Part shown: positions 42,214 to 52,241 of the stretch, one piece after another | Position numbering within the stretch: the first letter of the stretch is position 1 | Layout of the letters: each line of letters opens with the position of its first letter | Source of the DNA: Polyangiaceae bacterium | GTDB taxonomy: Bacteria > Myxococcota_A > Polyangia > Polyangiales > Polyangiaceae | Length of the DNA: 64,000 nucleotides | Assembly (NCBI GenBank): GCA_020633235.1 | Contig: JACKEA010000011.1 | Span: 1 to 64,000, forward strand | Reading direction: 5' to 3' | Made by a program: the position numbers and the translations under genes | The notes under the pieces: model-generated | Databases searched by the model: none | Told to the model about the DNA's origin: nothing | Seen by the model: only the letters and a program-made list of their open reading frames with translations

Positions 42214-45200
42214 ATGAAACCGTCCGACAAGAAGCCCGGGCTCGGCCCCACGACCTTCCGCATCAACCGCCGCGACTTCATGAAGCTGTCCGGCATCGGC
42301 GTTGGCGCTGCGCTCAGCCCCGGACTGGTGGGTTGCGCGACGGAAGTCGGCCCGACCCTCAAGTCCGGCTCGCTGGGGCGCGTGTTCGCGATCAGCGCCA
42401 AGCGCCCTCAGGACTTCCTCGAGCTGCGGTTCGAGTTCATCGGGCTGAAGCTCGATACCGCGAAGGAGAACCTGGTCAAGAACGGCGACGGACCGTTCGC
42501 GATCATCGTGCACTTCCCCTCTCAGCACATCCAAGAAGAGACCATCTTCGAGGAGCAGCCGCTGCCCGCGTACTACCCGCCGGTGGTTCAGACGGTGCTG
42601 AGCGGGCCGAGCCGCGTGGTTTTCACCGTCCCGGAGAACTTCACCCCGATCCCCTACAACTTGGACGGTCTGCTCACGGCGCTCAAGGATTTGCGCTTGA
42701 GTGTGGCAGCGACGGCGCTGCCCAAGGATCCGAACGCAGCGCCCTTGGGTGATGGCAGTGGTCTGGTCCTCACCTCTCAGCAGCAGTCCCAGCAGCTCAG
42801 CACGTCGACGCAACTCTCGCTCAGTAGAATGGGCACGAGCAGTGGTGTTTCCGTTGGATACGCCGCGGCCGGTTCCGAGCCCAGCATCAGCGTCAACCCA
42901 GGGCCGCCGGTTGCCCCGGAGCACACCGAAACCGCCATCGAGCTGCCCTATCGGCTGATCCTGTCACCGAACTCGCATTCGGGTTTCACACACGCCGGAT
43001 CGCCGGTGCAGTCCGGCAATCGTGTCGAGCTGTGGCATTCGCGGCTCGCGGTGTTCGACGGAGGATCGCTCCACGAAGGTTCGTCGTACTACCGCACGCT
43101 GCGCGCCATCTGGACGCGGGACAACGACAACCACGCCAACAACCCCTCCAACATCACCTTCGACGAGGCGCTGGACTTCGGTACGCGCCAGCACCTCGTC
43201 AATCAGCAAGCGAACTACACGGCGCTGATCAAGCCGCGGCCCGTCGACGCCAAGCAGCTGATGCTCACCAGCCTGGGTGGCTATCTGGACGTGCGCGGTG
43301 AGTGGGAAGACGACCAGCTGGTTTCGCTCTGGGAGCACAAGACGGCTCTCGGTCGCGACAACTTCGTCAAGGTTGCCTACAACGGTTACCTGTACCCCTG
43401 CGGTCACCGCGCCACTCTCGTGGTGATCACCGAGCGCAAGCTCAAGCACCCCGACCAGCCGCACACGGCGTACCTCTACAAGCGCTGCTACATCGTGTGC
43501 AAGGAACCGATTCGGCACTACCCGGGGGAGTGTCGCGACATTCCCTTCGAGTTCTTGCACGTTCGTCAGCTGGTCACGCCGCCCCTCGACGAGTGCCGCG
43601 TCTTCGACAAGCCCAAGCAAGGGGAGACGTTGCCCACGCCGCTCCCACTGCTGGTCAAGGTGGACGGCAAGCCCTACCGCTTTCCCGTCGAGGTGTTGGA
43701 CCGAAACGAGCACCGCCACTTCTTCGGCATGCCCATGATGTGGATCCCGCTCGACAGCGGCACGGGCTACGCCATCGAGGCTGACGGCAGCAACTGGAAC
43801 GCCGCCCACATCTACGCGAACGAGAAGTACGGCGGCGAGTCCTTCAACACCGTCGACATCAAGGGCCAGCGCTTCGGATACGCACCCGAAGAGGAAGTGG
43901 ACGACACCGTCTTCGAGACGCGATCGATGACCTTCAAGGCCGTGTCCGACGGGAGCAACGGCCACAAGCCCGGGTTCGGTCCCGGCCTGGTGCAGGCGAC
44001 GGTGCAAGTCGAAGCGGTGCGGAGCTTGGGGGGCGCCGGCGGTCTCGCGGACGTCGTCTACGCGGCGCCGTACTTGAGCCAGGCCTTCACCGGCAGCAAT
44101 GCGCAAGGCCAAGTGCTCTTGGAAGCCACGCCACCGGTGGATCTGTCCTTCTCCGGCAACAGCAAGAACAGCGGCGGCTTCATCCAGCCCGGCATCAAGA
44201 TCACTGGGCTATCGCGCACCAAGGGCCCCATCGGCGGCGACGTCAATGCCTTTGCCGCTGGGCAGTTCAATGCCTCGTCGTTCTTCGATCAGATCGACGC
44301 TTACCTCTTCGGCTGCGTTTCGCTGAAGGACATCGTCGCGAGCACTGGCCTCGAAGGCGCACCGACGTTTGCTACGCAAGCGCTCGACGTGGTGGGCAGC
44401 GTCGTCCGGGACGCCAAACAGCTCGTTCAGTTGGCTGGTGTGCTGCCTATCTCACCGCCGCCAGTTCTGACGACGATCGCCAGCGGTGCCGACGCGTTCA
44501 CCAGCATCAACCCGTCGCAGCTGACGCCGTTCTTCGATGACGTCGACACCCTGTCGCTGGGCGGATCGACCGATGGCGATGTCCGCTTGCTCAAGCGAGT
44601 GACGGCCGACTTCCAACGCACGATCACTGACCCTGGCTTCAATGCGGCGCTCCAAGCGTTCAAGAACGCCCAGGAGCTCGCCAAGAACCAGACCGTGCGG
44701 CTGGAGTGGCGCCCCGAGCTGAAGGGCGACCCGTTCGGGTTCTTCGAGCCCCACCAGCCGATGCGCCTGTCCGTGGAGGCACGTGCCAAGGACCTGCCCG
44801 GAAAGCCAGCGGGCGTGGATCTGATCGCGGCGATTCCGGACTTCAACCTGAACCTGCTCGGGAACCAGGCCACCTTCATGGTGCTCGAGTTCGACAGGCT
44901 CCAGTTCCGCGTGGTCAACGGCAAGAAGCCCGAGATCGACGTGATCTTCAAGAACATCGCTTTCGATGGCGTGCTGGCCTTCGTTCGGAAGCTGTCGGAG
45001 ATCATTCCTCTGGAAGGCTTCAGTGATCCGCCGAACGTGGACGTCACCGAAGAAGGCCTGAAGGCCATGTTCACGCTGCCGCTGCCCAACTTGGCGGTGG
45101 GTATGTTCAGCCTGGAGAACATGGCGCTCTCGGCGGGGTTCCACATTCCTTTCTTCGGGCCGCCGATGACCGTGAACTTCGGCTTCTGCAGCCGAGAGTC

Positions 45201-45678
45201 ACCCTTCCGTTTGACGGTCGCCATGCTCGGCGGCGGCGGCTTCTTCGGGCTGACCTGCTCACCCAACGGCATGGAGCTCCTGGAAGCGAGTCTCGAGTTC
45301 GGCGCCTCGCTGTCCGTCGACTTCGGGGTCGCCAGCGGCAGCATCTCGATCATGGCCGGCATCTACTTCGCGATGGGCCCGAAGACGGCCGAGCTCACCG
45401 GCTATCTGCGTGCCCGCGGTGAAGTGGACGTGCTGGGCCTCATCAGCGCGTCCATCGAGCTCTACATGGAGCTCAAGTACGAGTTTTCGTCGCACAAGGT
45501 CACGGGCAAGGCGTCGATTGAAATCGAGGTCTCCGTGCTGTGCTTCAGCGGGACCGTGAAGATCAAGGCCGAGCGCAAGTTCGCCGGCGACAACGAAGAC
45601 CCGACGTTGGCCGAGCTGATGGCGCCGATCGGCAACTACCACCCCTTCACCGAATACCTGAACGCTTTTGCGGCCTAG
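42214..45678 (+). CDS. Giant Tat-exported lipoprotein of unknown function
   Basis: 1154 aa. The N-terminus has a twin-arginine signal (NRRDFMKLSGIGVGAALSPG, Arg19-Arg20) ending in a lipobox Cys (Cys41), so it should leave the cytoplasm folded and become lipid-anchored. No catalytic motif or known domain recognised. Residues about 230-560 contain His/Tyr/Trp-rich strands (NRVELWHSRLAVFDGGSLHE, YLYPCGHRATLVVITERKLK). The last 200 residues alternate hydrophobic strands and Gly-rich turns (GGGGFFGLTCSPNGMELLEA, SLSVDFGVASGSISIMAGIY), like a beta-helix or barrel-like stack. The next giant gene follows after 15 bases. Confidence 0.85.
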   Translation: MKPSDKKPGLGPTTFRINRRDFMKLSGIGVGAALSPGLVGCATEVGPTLKSGSLGRVFAISAKRPQDFLELRFEFIGLKLDTAKENLVKNGDGPFAIIVHFPSQHIQEETIFEEQPLPAYYPPVVQTVLSGPSRVVFTVPENFTPIPYNLDGLLTALKDLRLSVAATALPKDPNAAPLGDGSGLVLTSQQQSQQLSTSTQLSLSRMGTSSGVSVGYAAAGSEPSISVNPGPPVAPEHTETAIELPYRLILSPNSHSGFTHAGSPVQSGNRVELWHSRLAVFDGGSLHEGSSYYRTLRAIWTRDNDNHANNPSNITFDEALDFGTRQHLVNQQANYTALIKPRPVDAKQLMLTSLGGYLDVRGEWEDDQLVSLWEHKTALGRDNFVKVAYNGYLYPCGHRATLVVITERKLKHPDQPHTAYLYKRCYIVCKEPIRHYPGECRDIPFEFLHVRQLVTPPLDECRVFDKPKQGETLPTPLPLLVKVDGKPYRFPVEVLDRNEHRHFFGMPMMWIPLDSGTGYAIEADGSNWNAAHIYANEKYGGESFNTVDIKGQRFGYAPEEEVDDTVFETRSMTFKAVSDGSNGHKPGFGPGLVQATVQVEAVRSLGGAGGLADVVYAAPYLSQAFTGSNAQGQVLLEATPPVDLSFSGNSKNSGGFIQPGIKITGLSRTKGPIGGDVNAFAAGQFNASSFFDQIDAYLFGCVSLKDIVASTGLEGAPTFATQALDVVGSVVRDAKQLVQLAGVLPISPPPVLTTIASGADAFTSINPSQLTPFFDDVDTLSLGGSTDGDVRLLKRVTADFQRTITDPGFNAALQAFKNAQELAKNQTVRLEWRPELKGDPFGFFEPHQPMRLSVEARAKDLPGKPAGVDLIAAIPDFNLNLLGNQATFMVLEFDRLQFRVVNGKKPEIDVIFKNIAFDGVLAFVRKLSEIIPLEGFSDPPNVDVTEEGLKAMFTLPLPNLAVGMFSLENMALSAGFHIPFFGPPMTVNFGFCSRESPFRLTVAMLGGGGFFGLTCSPNGMELLEASLEFGASLSVDFGVASGSISIMAGIYFAMGPKTAELTGYLRARGEVDVLGLISASIELYMELKYEFSSHKVTGKASIEIEVSVLCFSGTVKIKAERKFAGDNEDPTLAELMAPIGNYHPFTEYLNAFAA

Positions 45679-45693
45679 TCGCTAGAGGAACAA

Positions 45694-48600
45694 ATGGCGA
45701 TAAAACCCACAGTTATCTGGACCGTTCTCCCCAAGTACGCCGAGGGGACCAAGCTGGTCTTCTCCGTGTTCGCGTCCTTTCGCTTGGGTGCGGGCGGAAA
45801 TCTGCTCAGCGACTACAGCTTGGACAACTGGCCCAGTCGCGTGCTGCACCTGGCAGCGACGAGCGGGATCTCGGCGCACTTCGACGCTCTGGGGGCATCC
45901 GTGCCCGTCTCCATCGACACCAGCCCGCTGCGCCCGGACATCTGGAACGAGCTGTTCAAGCCGAACACCTTGGTGCACCCGTTTCAGTTCGAGGACAACA
46001 GCATCCGCCCACTGTTTTGCTATCCGGCGCATCAACTGCACGAGTACATCGAGCAGCTGTACACCACGATCGGCAACATGAGCCCGAGCCAGTTCCCCGA
46101 CCTGAACGCGCCCGGGCCGCTTCGCACCATGGTGGACTCGGTGGGGCACGTTCGGAACTCCGCCTACGACATCACCAAGCTGAACAAGTGGCGGCCGGGC
46201 CCGCATCCCGACGCCGAAGCCGAAGGGTACTATCAGAACCTGTCTTCGGCGGCACCGCTGCCCGCGTTCTACAACGCCTGGCGGTTCTATCACCGCACGC
46301 CGCCGGAGAAGTACGTCTCGCAGCGCAATCCGGTGAACCCGGCGGATGTGCCGCCGCCGATCAAGCCGCCCAGCTTCGACTTCCACGAAGTGATCGCGGC
46401 GCTGGGAGATCATCCCCAGCTCATGCGCATGCTCGGCGTGGCCATCGATTGCAGCATCGATCTGGCGGCGCACGGCCTCTCGCCCTACTCCACTGATCGC
46501 CTGCGGGTGAAGGTCGGCTGGGCGGACAATGCCATTTTCGACCAGACACCGTGGACTCAATACGTGATCGATGCGGCCGGCTTCCGGGCGCAGGAGCGCA
46601 AGGGCACGGATCAAGCCCAAGGTGTGCTCTTGCTCGGCAACGAGGACTTCTTTCAAGTCGCCCAGATGGACGTCGACGGTAGCGTGCTGAAGACCATGGA
46701 CTTCGCGTCCAACATGAAGATCTTGCTGAAGAAGAACGGCAGTAGCTCGAAACCCAATCCGCAGAGCCTGCCCGCCAAGCAGAATGGCGGCATCACCGTA
46801 CTGCGCAAGAACCGCGACACGGCACTGACCGGCGCGTTCCAGAACCAGAAGGCGATCGACGGCAACCTCGCGGGCGAGACCGTCTTCAGCAACGACGTCA
46901 CGCGAGGCTACCGCGTGGACATGAAGGTCGATGGTCGCTGGCACTCCCTCAGTGCACGCCAGGGCGCCTTCAACATCGGTTCTCTTGGGACGGTCAAGGC
47001 CGAGCCCGACGAGGGCTACATCAAGGCGGCTTCCGCCACCAGTGTGCCCGACTCCGGCAATACCAATCCTCCCGACATGTACATGCACGAGTCGGTATTT
47101 GGCTGGGAGAACTGGAGTCTCGTCGTGCCACGTCCCGGCAACAGCATCTCCTTCGATCGCGACGATACGAAGATGACGCAGACCCTCGCGATTCGCAAAG
47201 AACCGAACCTTCCGCCTTCGGAGTTTCCCCTGCAGCCGCAGATGGCGGCCGTGCCCGGCAGCTTGCCGCGTCTCCGCTTCGGCAAGAAGTACGAGGTGCG
47301 CGCTCGCGTGGTGGACATGGCGGGCAACAGCTTGCCGAACATGGACGGCGACTTCGGGGTGAACTGGGGACAGACCAAGGCCTTCGAGTACCTCCGTTAT
47401 GATCCACTGTCTCCTCCGGTGCTCGTCATGCGCCAGCCGATCGGTTTGGCAGAGTCGGTCGAGCACCTGGTGATCCGCACCAAGGTCAATTCATCGCTTC
47501 CCAGTGCGTTCGACAGCCAGTTCAACGGCGAGTGCCTGCGCTTCGTGGCCGCCCCGAAGTCATCGCAGTGGATGGCGGAGGTTCACGGCGCCTTCGATCC
47601 GCTCTTCAACGACCCGTTGAAGGCCTACGCGGTGGCGGCGAAGGAAGCGGGAACGTTCAACGATCCAACCCTGCCGGGTGTCGCCTTGATCGACATCGAC
47701 GGCAACAAGCTGGCGTTCCCGAGCACCTTCAAGCGGGGCGACCCGCTGCCCAAGTCGACGTATTCGATCCAGACGGTGAGCACCCTCGATCTGCCCTACT
47801 TGCCCGATCCCCTGGCCATCGGCTGGGTGATCCAAGGCTTCCCGGGTCAACCCATGATCGAGCAGCTGTTCGACGGCCTGAAGGACTGGCCCAACTACAA
47901 GCCCTTCTCCCTCGAGCTCCGTTCGGGCAGCTCGGAGAGCTGGGCTAGCAGCATCTTCAAGACGGAAGTGAAGATCCCGAAGGGCACGCGAGTCACCGTC
48001 AAGATGAGCTCGGCCATCGCCAAGGAGAGCCTGCCGCTCCTGGCTCGCTATCAGAAGTTCAGCCCCGCCATGCAGAGCACGGTGCAGAACAATCTGAACC
48101 AACACTGGATGATCACGCCCTGGCGCGAGGTGACCTTCGTGCATGCGGTGGAGAAGCCGCTGGCGGCGCCGGTGATCTACCCGAAGATGGCGGCGTATCG
48201 CATGCCGGGGGACAACTTCGTGGAGCTCGATGGGGTGTTCCAGACCGCGCACCCGCAGTCGACCGGATCCATCGAGATGCTGGCCAACTGGGTGGAGTAC
48301 GAGGACCGGCTGACCGACCCTGCGCCCGCGCAGGAACCCCGCAATGCCTCCGTGTTCACCCGCGAGGTCGGCTACGACGAGGGCAACGCGTTCTTCCCCA
48401 AGGGCACCAACGACGAACGCCCGCGCCAGGAGTTCGGAGATACGAAGCATCGCGTCATCGACTACACCCCCCGCGCGACCACTCGCTATCGCGAGTACTT
48501 CAGCCCCGAGCTCTACAATCAGATCGATCTGATCACCGAGTCCGGCGCGCCCCTGGTCCGGAACATCCCGAGCTCGGCCCGGCCGGACGTGCCCGAGGTG

Positions 48601-49644
48601 CTGTACGTGATTCCGACCTTTCGCTGGGAAGACACCAGCCACGGTCGCAAGCGCATTGGTCGAGGCTTGCGCATCTACTTGGACCGCCCCTGGTGGTCGT
48701 CGGGTGAAGGTGAGCTTCTGGCTGCCATCCTTCCGCGAGACAACGCTCCGGACGACAAGCTGCGGCGCTACATCTCCGAATGGGGCCGCGATCCGTCGTT
48801 TCACGGCAGCACTCCCAATGCGGAGGTCACCGCGGCGGACTTCATTCCCGTCTCCGGCGATCCGGAAGATCAGGTCATCACCAATAGTGCGCCGCTCCAG
48901 CTCGAGGAGCTCATGCCTGCAGCCGCCAACGCCTATGAAGCGAAGTACGAGGTGAACGTGGCGGCCTTCGCGCCGCGCTACAACGCCGACCGAAGGCTGC
49001 ACTACGTCGACATCGAAATGGACGCCAAGGGTGCATACTTCCCCTTCGTGCGCTTGGCCCTCGCGCGGTACCAGCCGGACTCGCTTCCCCACCTGCACCT
49101 CTCCAAGGTCGTCCGCACCGAGTTCTCCCAGTTGGTGGCGGACCGGACAGCGACCCTGACGTACAAGAGCAACGCGGTGAAGGTGCTGCTCTCGGGTGTT
49201 GCTCCGCGCAGCGAGCTCGGCGACAGGATCGCGCCCATCGCCGCGCTCGGCAGCGGCGGCACCGGCACAGGCGGAGGCGGGGGCGGGGGCGGTGAACCCA
49301 GCCTTCAGGCGTTGGTGCCGAGCCTTGCCGCGGGCTCCGGCCGCTTGGTGGAAGCGAGCATCGAGCGCCGCGACTCGCCTTCAGAGGACTTCGGTTGGGT
49401 GCGCGTCGGCAACGTCGTCTCGCTGCCCTCGTTCGTGGAAGCCAACTCCACCGACGACGTCGTGTACTGGGGCGGGGAGCTGCCGCTGCCCACCACCTAC
49501 CTGGACAAGGAGCACCGCTTGGTGATTCAAGAGTACGAGCTCTACGAAACGGATTCGCAGACGGCCGAGACCGTTCCAGTCATGAGCCCCGTCCCGCTGC
49601 GAAAGCGCCCCGTGTACACCGACATCTTTCCCCTCACCGTGTGA
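45694..49644 (+). CDS. Giant protein of unknown function, partner of the Tat lipoprotein
   Basis: 1316 aa with an AGAGGAA ribosome site. No signal peptide: it begins MAIKPTVIWTVLPKYAEG and has no membrane helix. Long mixed alpha/beta sequence rich in Trp, Tyr and Pro; a Gly-rich linker (GGTGTGGGGGGGG, about residues 1187-1200) separates a C-terminal domain of about 115 residues (SIERRDSPSEDFGWVRVG, YLDKEHRLVIQEYELYETDS) that looks like a fibronectin- or carbohydrate-binding-type beta sandwich. No family recognised. Size, spacing and order suggest a complex with the Tat-exported protein, possibly co-exported with it. Confidence 0.85.
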   Translation: MAIKPTVIWTVLPKYAEGTKLVFSVFASFRLGAGGNLLSDYSLDNWPSRVLHLAATSGISAHFDALGASVPVSIDTSPLRPDIWNELFKPNTLVHPFQFEDNSIRPLFCYPAHQLHEYIEQLYTTIGNMSPSQFPDLNAPGPLRTMVDSVGHVRNSAYDITKLNKWRPGPHPDAEAEGYYQNLSSAAPLPAFYNAWRFYHRTPPEKYVSQRNPVNPADVPPPIKPPSFDFHEVIAALGDHPQLMRMLGVAIDCSIDLAAHGLSPYSTDRLRVKVGWADNAIFDQTPWTQYVIDAAGFRAQERKGTDQAQGVLLLGNEDFFQVAQMDVDGSVLKTMDFASNMKILLKKNGSSSKPNPQSLPAKQNGGITVLRKNRDTALTGAFQNQKAIDGNLAGETVFSNDVTRGYRVDMKVDGRWHSLSARQGAFNIGSLGTVKAEPDEGYIKAASATSVPDSGNTNPPDMYMHESVFGWENWSLVVPRPGNSISFDRDDTKMTQTLAIRKEPNLPPSEFPLQPQMAAVPGSLPRLRFGKKYEVRARVVDMAGNSLPNMDGDFGVNWGQTKAFEYLRYDPLSPPVLVMRQPIGLAESVEHLVIRTKVNSSLPSAFDSQFNGECLRFVAAPKSSQWMAEVHGAFDPLFNDPLKAYAVAAKEAGTFNDPTLPGVALIDIDGNKLAFPSTFKRGDPLPKSTYSIQTVSTLDLPYLPDPLAIGWVIQGFPGQPMIEQLFDGLKDWPNYKPFSLELRSGSSESWASSIFKTEVKIPKGTRVTVKMSSAIAKESLPLLARYQKFSPAMQSTVQNNLNQHWMITPWREVTFVHAVEKPLAAPVIYPKMAAYRMPGDNFVELDGVFQTAHPQSTGSIEMLANWVEYEDRLTDPAPAQEPRNASVFTREVGYDEGNAFFPKGTNDERPRQEFGDTKHRVIDYTPRATTRYREYFSPELYNQIDLITESGAPLVRNIPSSARPDVPEVLYVIPTFRWEDTSHGRKRIGRGLRIYLDRPWWSSGEGELLAAILPRDNAPDDKLRRYISEWGRDPSFHGSTPNAEVTAADFIPVSGDPEDQVITNSAPLQLEELMPAAANAYEAKYEVNVAAFAPRYNADRRLHYVDIEMDAKGAYFPFVRLALARYQPDSLPHLHLSKVVRTEFSQLVADRTATLTYKSNAVKVLLSGVAPRSELGDRIAPIAALGSGGTGTGGGGGGGGEPSLQALVPSLAAGSGRLVEASIERRDSPSEDFGWVRVGNVVSLPSFVEANSTDDVVYWGGELPLPTTYLDKEHRLVIQEYELYETDSQTAETVPVMSPVPLRKRPVYTDIFPLTV

Positions 49645-49664
49645 GCTCGTAGGAGAACCGAACC

Positions 49665-49868
49665 ATGGCCGCAGGTCCCTGGCAGATTGCCATCGTCGTT
49701 TTGATACTGCTGGTGCTTTTCGGCGCTGGCCGCATCGCTTCCCTGGGTAAAGGCCTGGGCGAAGGGATCTCCAACTTCAAGAAGGGTCTCAAGGGCATCG
49801 AGGGCGAGCTCGAGGAAGTCGAAACCAAGAAGGTGCGCGGCAAACGCCGCAAGTCCGCGGCCGTGTGA
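49665..49868 (+). CDS. tatA: TatA/E-family twin-arginine translocase subunit
   Basis: 67 aa. Short periplasmic start, one membrane helix (PWQIAIVVLILLVLFGAG), then the amphipathic helix typical of TatA (RIASLGKGLGEGISNFKKGL) and a charged tail. The usual FGPxKLPELG hinge is FGAGRIASLG. It is the third gene of the operon, 20 bases after the second giant gene, and the first gene encodes a Tat substrate. TatB and TatC are not here, so this would be an additional or only TatA working with a distant TatC. Confidence 0.9.
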   Translation: MAAGPWQIAIVVLILLVLFGAGRIASLGKGLGEGISNFKKGLKGIEGELEEVETKKVRGKRRKSAAV

Positions 49869-49911
49869 AACAGCTGTCCATCAGCGCGAGGCCGATGCGA
49901 CACTCGCGTTG

Positions 49912-50289
49912 ATGGAAATGTTCTTGGAGTGCGGTTGGCCGGCGTGGGCGGTCTTGCTGCTCGGACTCGTCTCTTTCGCGTTCAGCCTGGTCGCTTTGCT
50001 GCTCTCCTTCACGAAGAACCGCTTCGCCTTGGTGCTGGCCGTGCTCGCCTTCGGTATCACCCTGACGCCCGCGGCAACCGGTGTGGTCGGCACCTACCTG
50101 GGGCGTAGCAAGGTGGACTCCGTCCTGGGCGTCGTGACGGCAGACCAGCGTGAGCGTCTCAAAGCGGTGGGCTACGCCGAAGCCGCACAATGCACCAAGC
50201 TGGGCCTCGGCTTCGGAGCACTACCCATGGTGCTCGGTCTCGCGGCCGTCGGGGTCGCCTTCGCGCGACGACCTCAGGGCGCCTCCTGA
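49912..50289 (+). CDS. Small integral membrane protein
   Basis: 125 aa from the ATG at 49912. Three hydrophobic helices (AWAVLLLGLVSFAFSLVALL, FALVLAVLAFGITLTPAATG, LGFGALPMVLGLAAVGVAFA) with a polar loop between the second and third. The pattern is loosely like a fragment of the MotA/TolQ/ExbB proton-channel family, but motifs are not conclusive. It lies 43 bases after tatA and may belong to that operon. It overlaps the convergent cytochrome gene by 16 bases. Confidence 0.65.
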   Translation: MEMFLECGWPAWAVLLLGLVSFAFSLVALLLSFTKNRFALVLAVLAFGITLTPAATGVVGTYLGRSKVDSVLGVVTADQRERLKAVGYAEAAQCTKLGLGFGALPMVLGLAAVGVAFARRPQGAS

Positions 50290-50702
50290 CACGGCCTGCC
50301 GCCGGGCGCGTAGGTGCCTTGGAGGGAGTGGACATACTCGGCGACGTCCTCGAGCTCCTGTTCACGAAGCTGGACGCGCCACGAAACCATGCCCCTGGTC
50401 GGCACGCCCTCGGTGATGGTCTGCAAAATGCTCTGGCGGTCGCGGCCGTGGAGAAAGCAGTCGTCCGTCAGGTTGGGACCAATGCGCCCTTGGGCGTGCT
50501 CGCCGTGGCATGGCGTGCAGCGCTTCTGGAAGATTGCCTGGCCTCGCGTGACGTCGCCCATGGTGCGCGCCGCCGGCGGCGGCGTGGGATCGCTTTCCAT
50601 CGCGCTCGCGGTCGGGACCGCCACCACGGGCGGGGTCGTTGGTGTGGAGGCGGCACCCCCGCAGGCGATGACCGGAGCGGCTAGCAGGGCGACCCAGCGC
50701 AT
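50274..50702 (-). CDS. c-type cytochrome lipoprotein
   Basis: 142 aa, ATG start. Lipoprotein signal (MRWVALLAAPVIAC, Cys14), a Pro/Thr-rich spacer, then a single class I cytochrome c domain with the haem site CTPCH and the distal Met in GMVSW, followed by ELEDVAEYVHSL. Likely an electron carrier on the periplasmic side of a membrane; no oxidase genes lie nearby. Confidence 0.85.
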   Translation of the reverse strand: MRWVALLAAPVIACGGAASTPTTPPVVAVPTASAMESDPTPPPAARTMGDVTRGQAIFQKRCTPCHGEHAQGRIGPNLTDDCFLHGRDRQSILQTITEGVPTRGMVSWRVQLREQELEDVAEYVHSLQGTYAPGGRPCQEAP

Positions 50703-50843
50703 GGCAGCAGGCTAGCAAATACCGAGCTTTTTCCGGGAATTCGCCGACTTCCGGGCTGGTATCCGTCGCCGGCTCCTGCTACAGCCTGCACTGAGCCTAC
50801 TCGCTTTCTCCCGGCCTCCAGGGCCGAGCGTTCCACCGTTTTC

Positions 50844-52241
50844 ATGACAGATCCGACGTCGTCTCGGCCGTCCGCAGGCAAAGCCGCGGATGCCGACGCT
50901 CCCGTTCCGCGAGCCAATCGCCGTCGGAGGCGTCCGCGCGCCGACTCAACGCATCGCGTCAAGTACACGGTGGAGGACATGCCGCCGGAGGGGCTGCCGG
51001 AGGACGCGCCGCCCAAGCCCGTGAAGCACACCGTCGAGCCCAAGGTCTACGACGTGGAGCTGGACGAAGAACGACTCGACTCCGACGCCGCCAAGGTCGT
51101 GCGGCGTCTCGTGCGCAATGGCTACGAAGGCTATCTGGTCGGCGGGTGCGTTCGGGATCTGCTGGTCGGTCGCCGCCCCAAGGATTTCGACGTGGCCACC
51201 AGCGCTCGTCCGGACGACGTGCGCCGCCTGTTTCGCAACTCGCGCATCATCGGCCGGCGTTTTCGTTTGGTGCACGTGCTCTATGGCGGCGGCAAGGTGA
51301 TCGAGACCGCGACGTTCCGTCGAAACCCGCAAGAGGACGAAGAGCAGCGCGACAGCGAAGATCTCCTGATCCGCAACGACAACGTATTCGGCGAAGCCCA
51401 CGAAGATGCGTTGCGCCGCGACTTCACCATCAACGCGTTGTTCTACGACGTGGATCGCCGTCAGGTCCTCGACTGGGTGGGCGGCATGCCGGACATCGAG
51501 CGTCGCGTGGTGCACACCATCGGCGACCCGACCGTGCGCTTCATGGAAGATCCGGTTCGCATCCTGCGGGCCATCAAGTTCTCGGCGCGGCTCGACTTCG
51601 GCATCTCCCCCGAGGTGTACGACGCCATCGTTCACTGCCGCGGCTCTCTCGCCATGGCGGCGCGCCCTCGCCTGTTCGAGGAAGTGCTGCGTCTGATGCG
51701 CGGGGGCGCTGCGCACCGGTCGCTGTGGCTGTGCTGGGAAACCGGTGTGCTGGACGTGCTGCTGCCGGAGCTCTCGGCGTACCTCTCGGATCTCGAGCAC
51801 GAGGACGGCGAGATTTGGCGGCTGTTCACCGAGGTGGATCGCCTCACGGCAGAGCGGGGGGAGCCTCTGGACGACGTGGTGCTGGTCACCGTGCTCTTGC
51901 TCGGCCCCATGCGTGAAGCCTGCGTCGGCGTGAAGGATCGCGTGCAGGCCGCCTACGACTTCTTCGAGCCGGTGGTGGATCGTCTGAACGTGCCGCGCAG
52001 GATTGCGGATGCGGTGCGACGGCTGGTGGCCATGCTGCCGCGTCTGGAGGCCGGCCGCGCGGGGCGCTTCACGCGCGCACCTCTCTACCCCTTCGCTCTC
52101 GAAGTGCTGGAGATGCTCTCCGCTGCGCGCGGACATGCGCCGCCGGCGGAGCTGCCGGCTCCCGACAAGAGCAAGTCCAGCACCGAGCGCGCGCCGCGTC
52201 GCCGTCGTCGCCGCCGACCTCGGCGCGGGGAGCCTTCGTGA
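50844..52241 (+). CDS. pcnB: Poly(A) polymerase / CCA-adding-type nucleotidyltransferase
   Basis: 465 aa. Class II nucleotidyltransferase: YLVGGCVRDLLVGRRPKDFD with the catalytic DxD (Asp-Phe-Asp), RRDFTINALFYD, and the RFMEDPVRILRAIKFSARL element that marks PcnB-type poly(A) polymerases. It has an extended basic, disordered N-terminus (about 1-80) and an Arg-rich C-terminus (RRRRRRRPRRG), both likely RNA-binding. The enzyme adds A-tails to RNA to prime degradation, although a tRNA CCA-adding role cannot be fully excluded. Confidence 0.88.
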   Translation: MTDPTSSRPSAGKAADADAPVPRANRRRRRPRADSTHRVKYTVEDMPPEGLPEDAPPKPVKHTVEPKVYDVELDEERLDSDAAKVVRRLVRNGYEGYLVGGCVRDLLVGRRPKDFDVATSARPDDVRRLFRNSRIIGRRFRLVHVLYGGGKVIETATFRRNPQEDEEQRDSEDLLIRNDNVFGEAHEDALRRDFTINALFYDVDRRQVLDWVGGMPDIERRVVHTIGDPTVRFMEDPVRILRAIKFSARLDFGISPEVYDAIVHCRGSLAMAARPRLFEEVLRLMRGGAAHRSLWLCWETGVLDVLLPELSAYLSDLEHEDGEIWRLFTEVDRLTAERGEPLDDVVLVTVLLLGPMREACVGVKDRVQAAYDFFEPVVDRLNVPRRIADAVRRLVAMLPRLEAGRAGRFTRAPLYPFALEVLEMLSAARGHAPPAELPAPDKSKSSTERAPRRRRRRRPRRGEPS

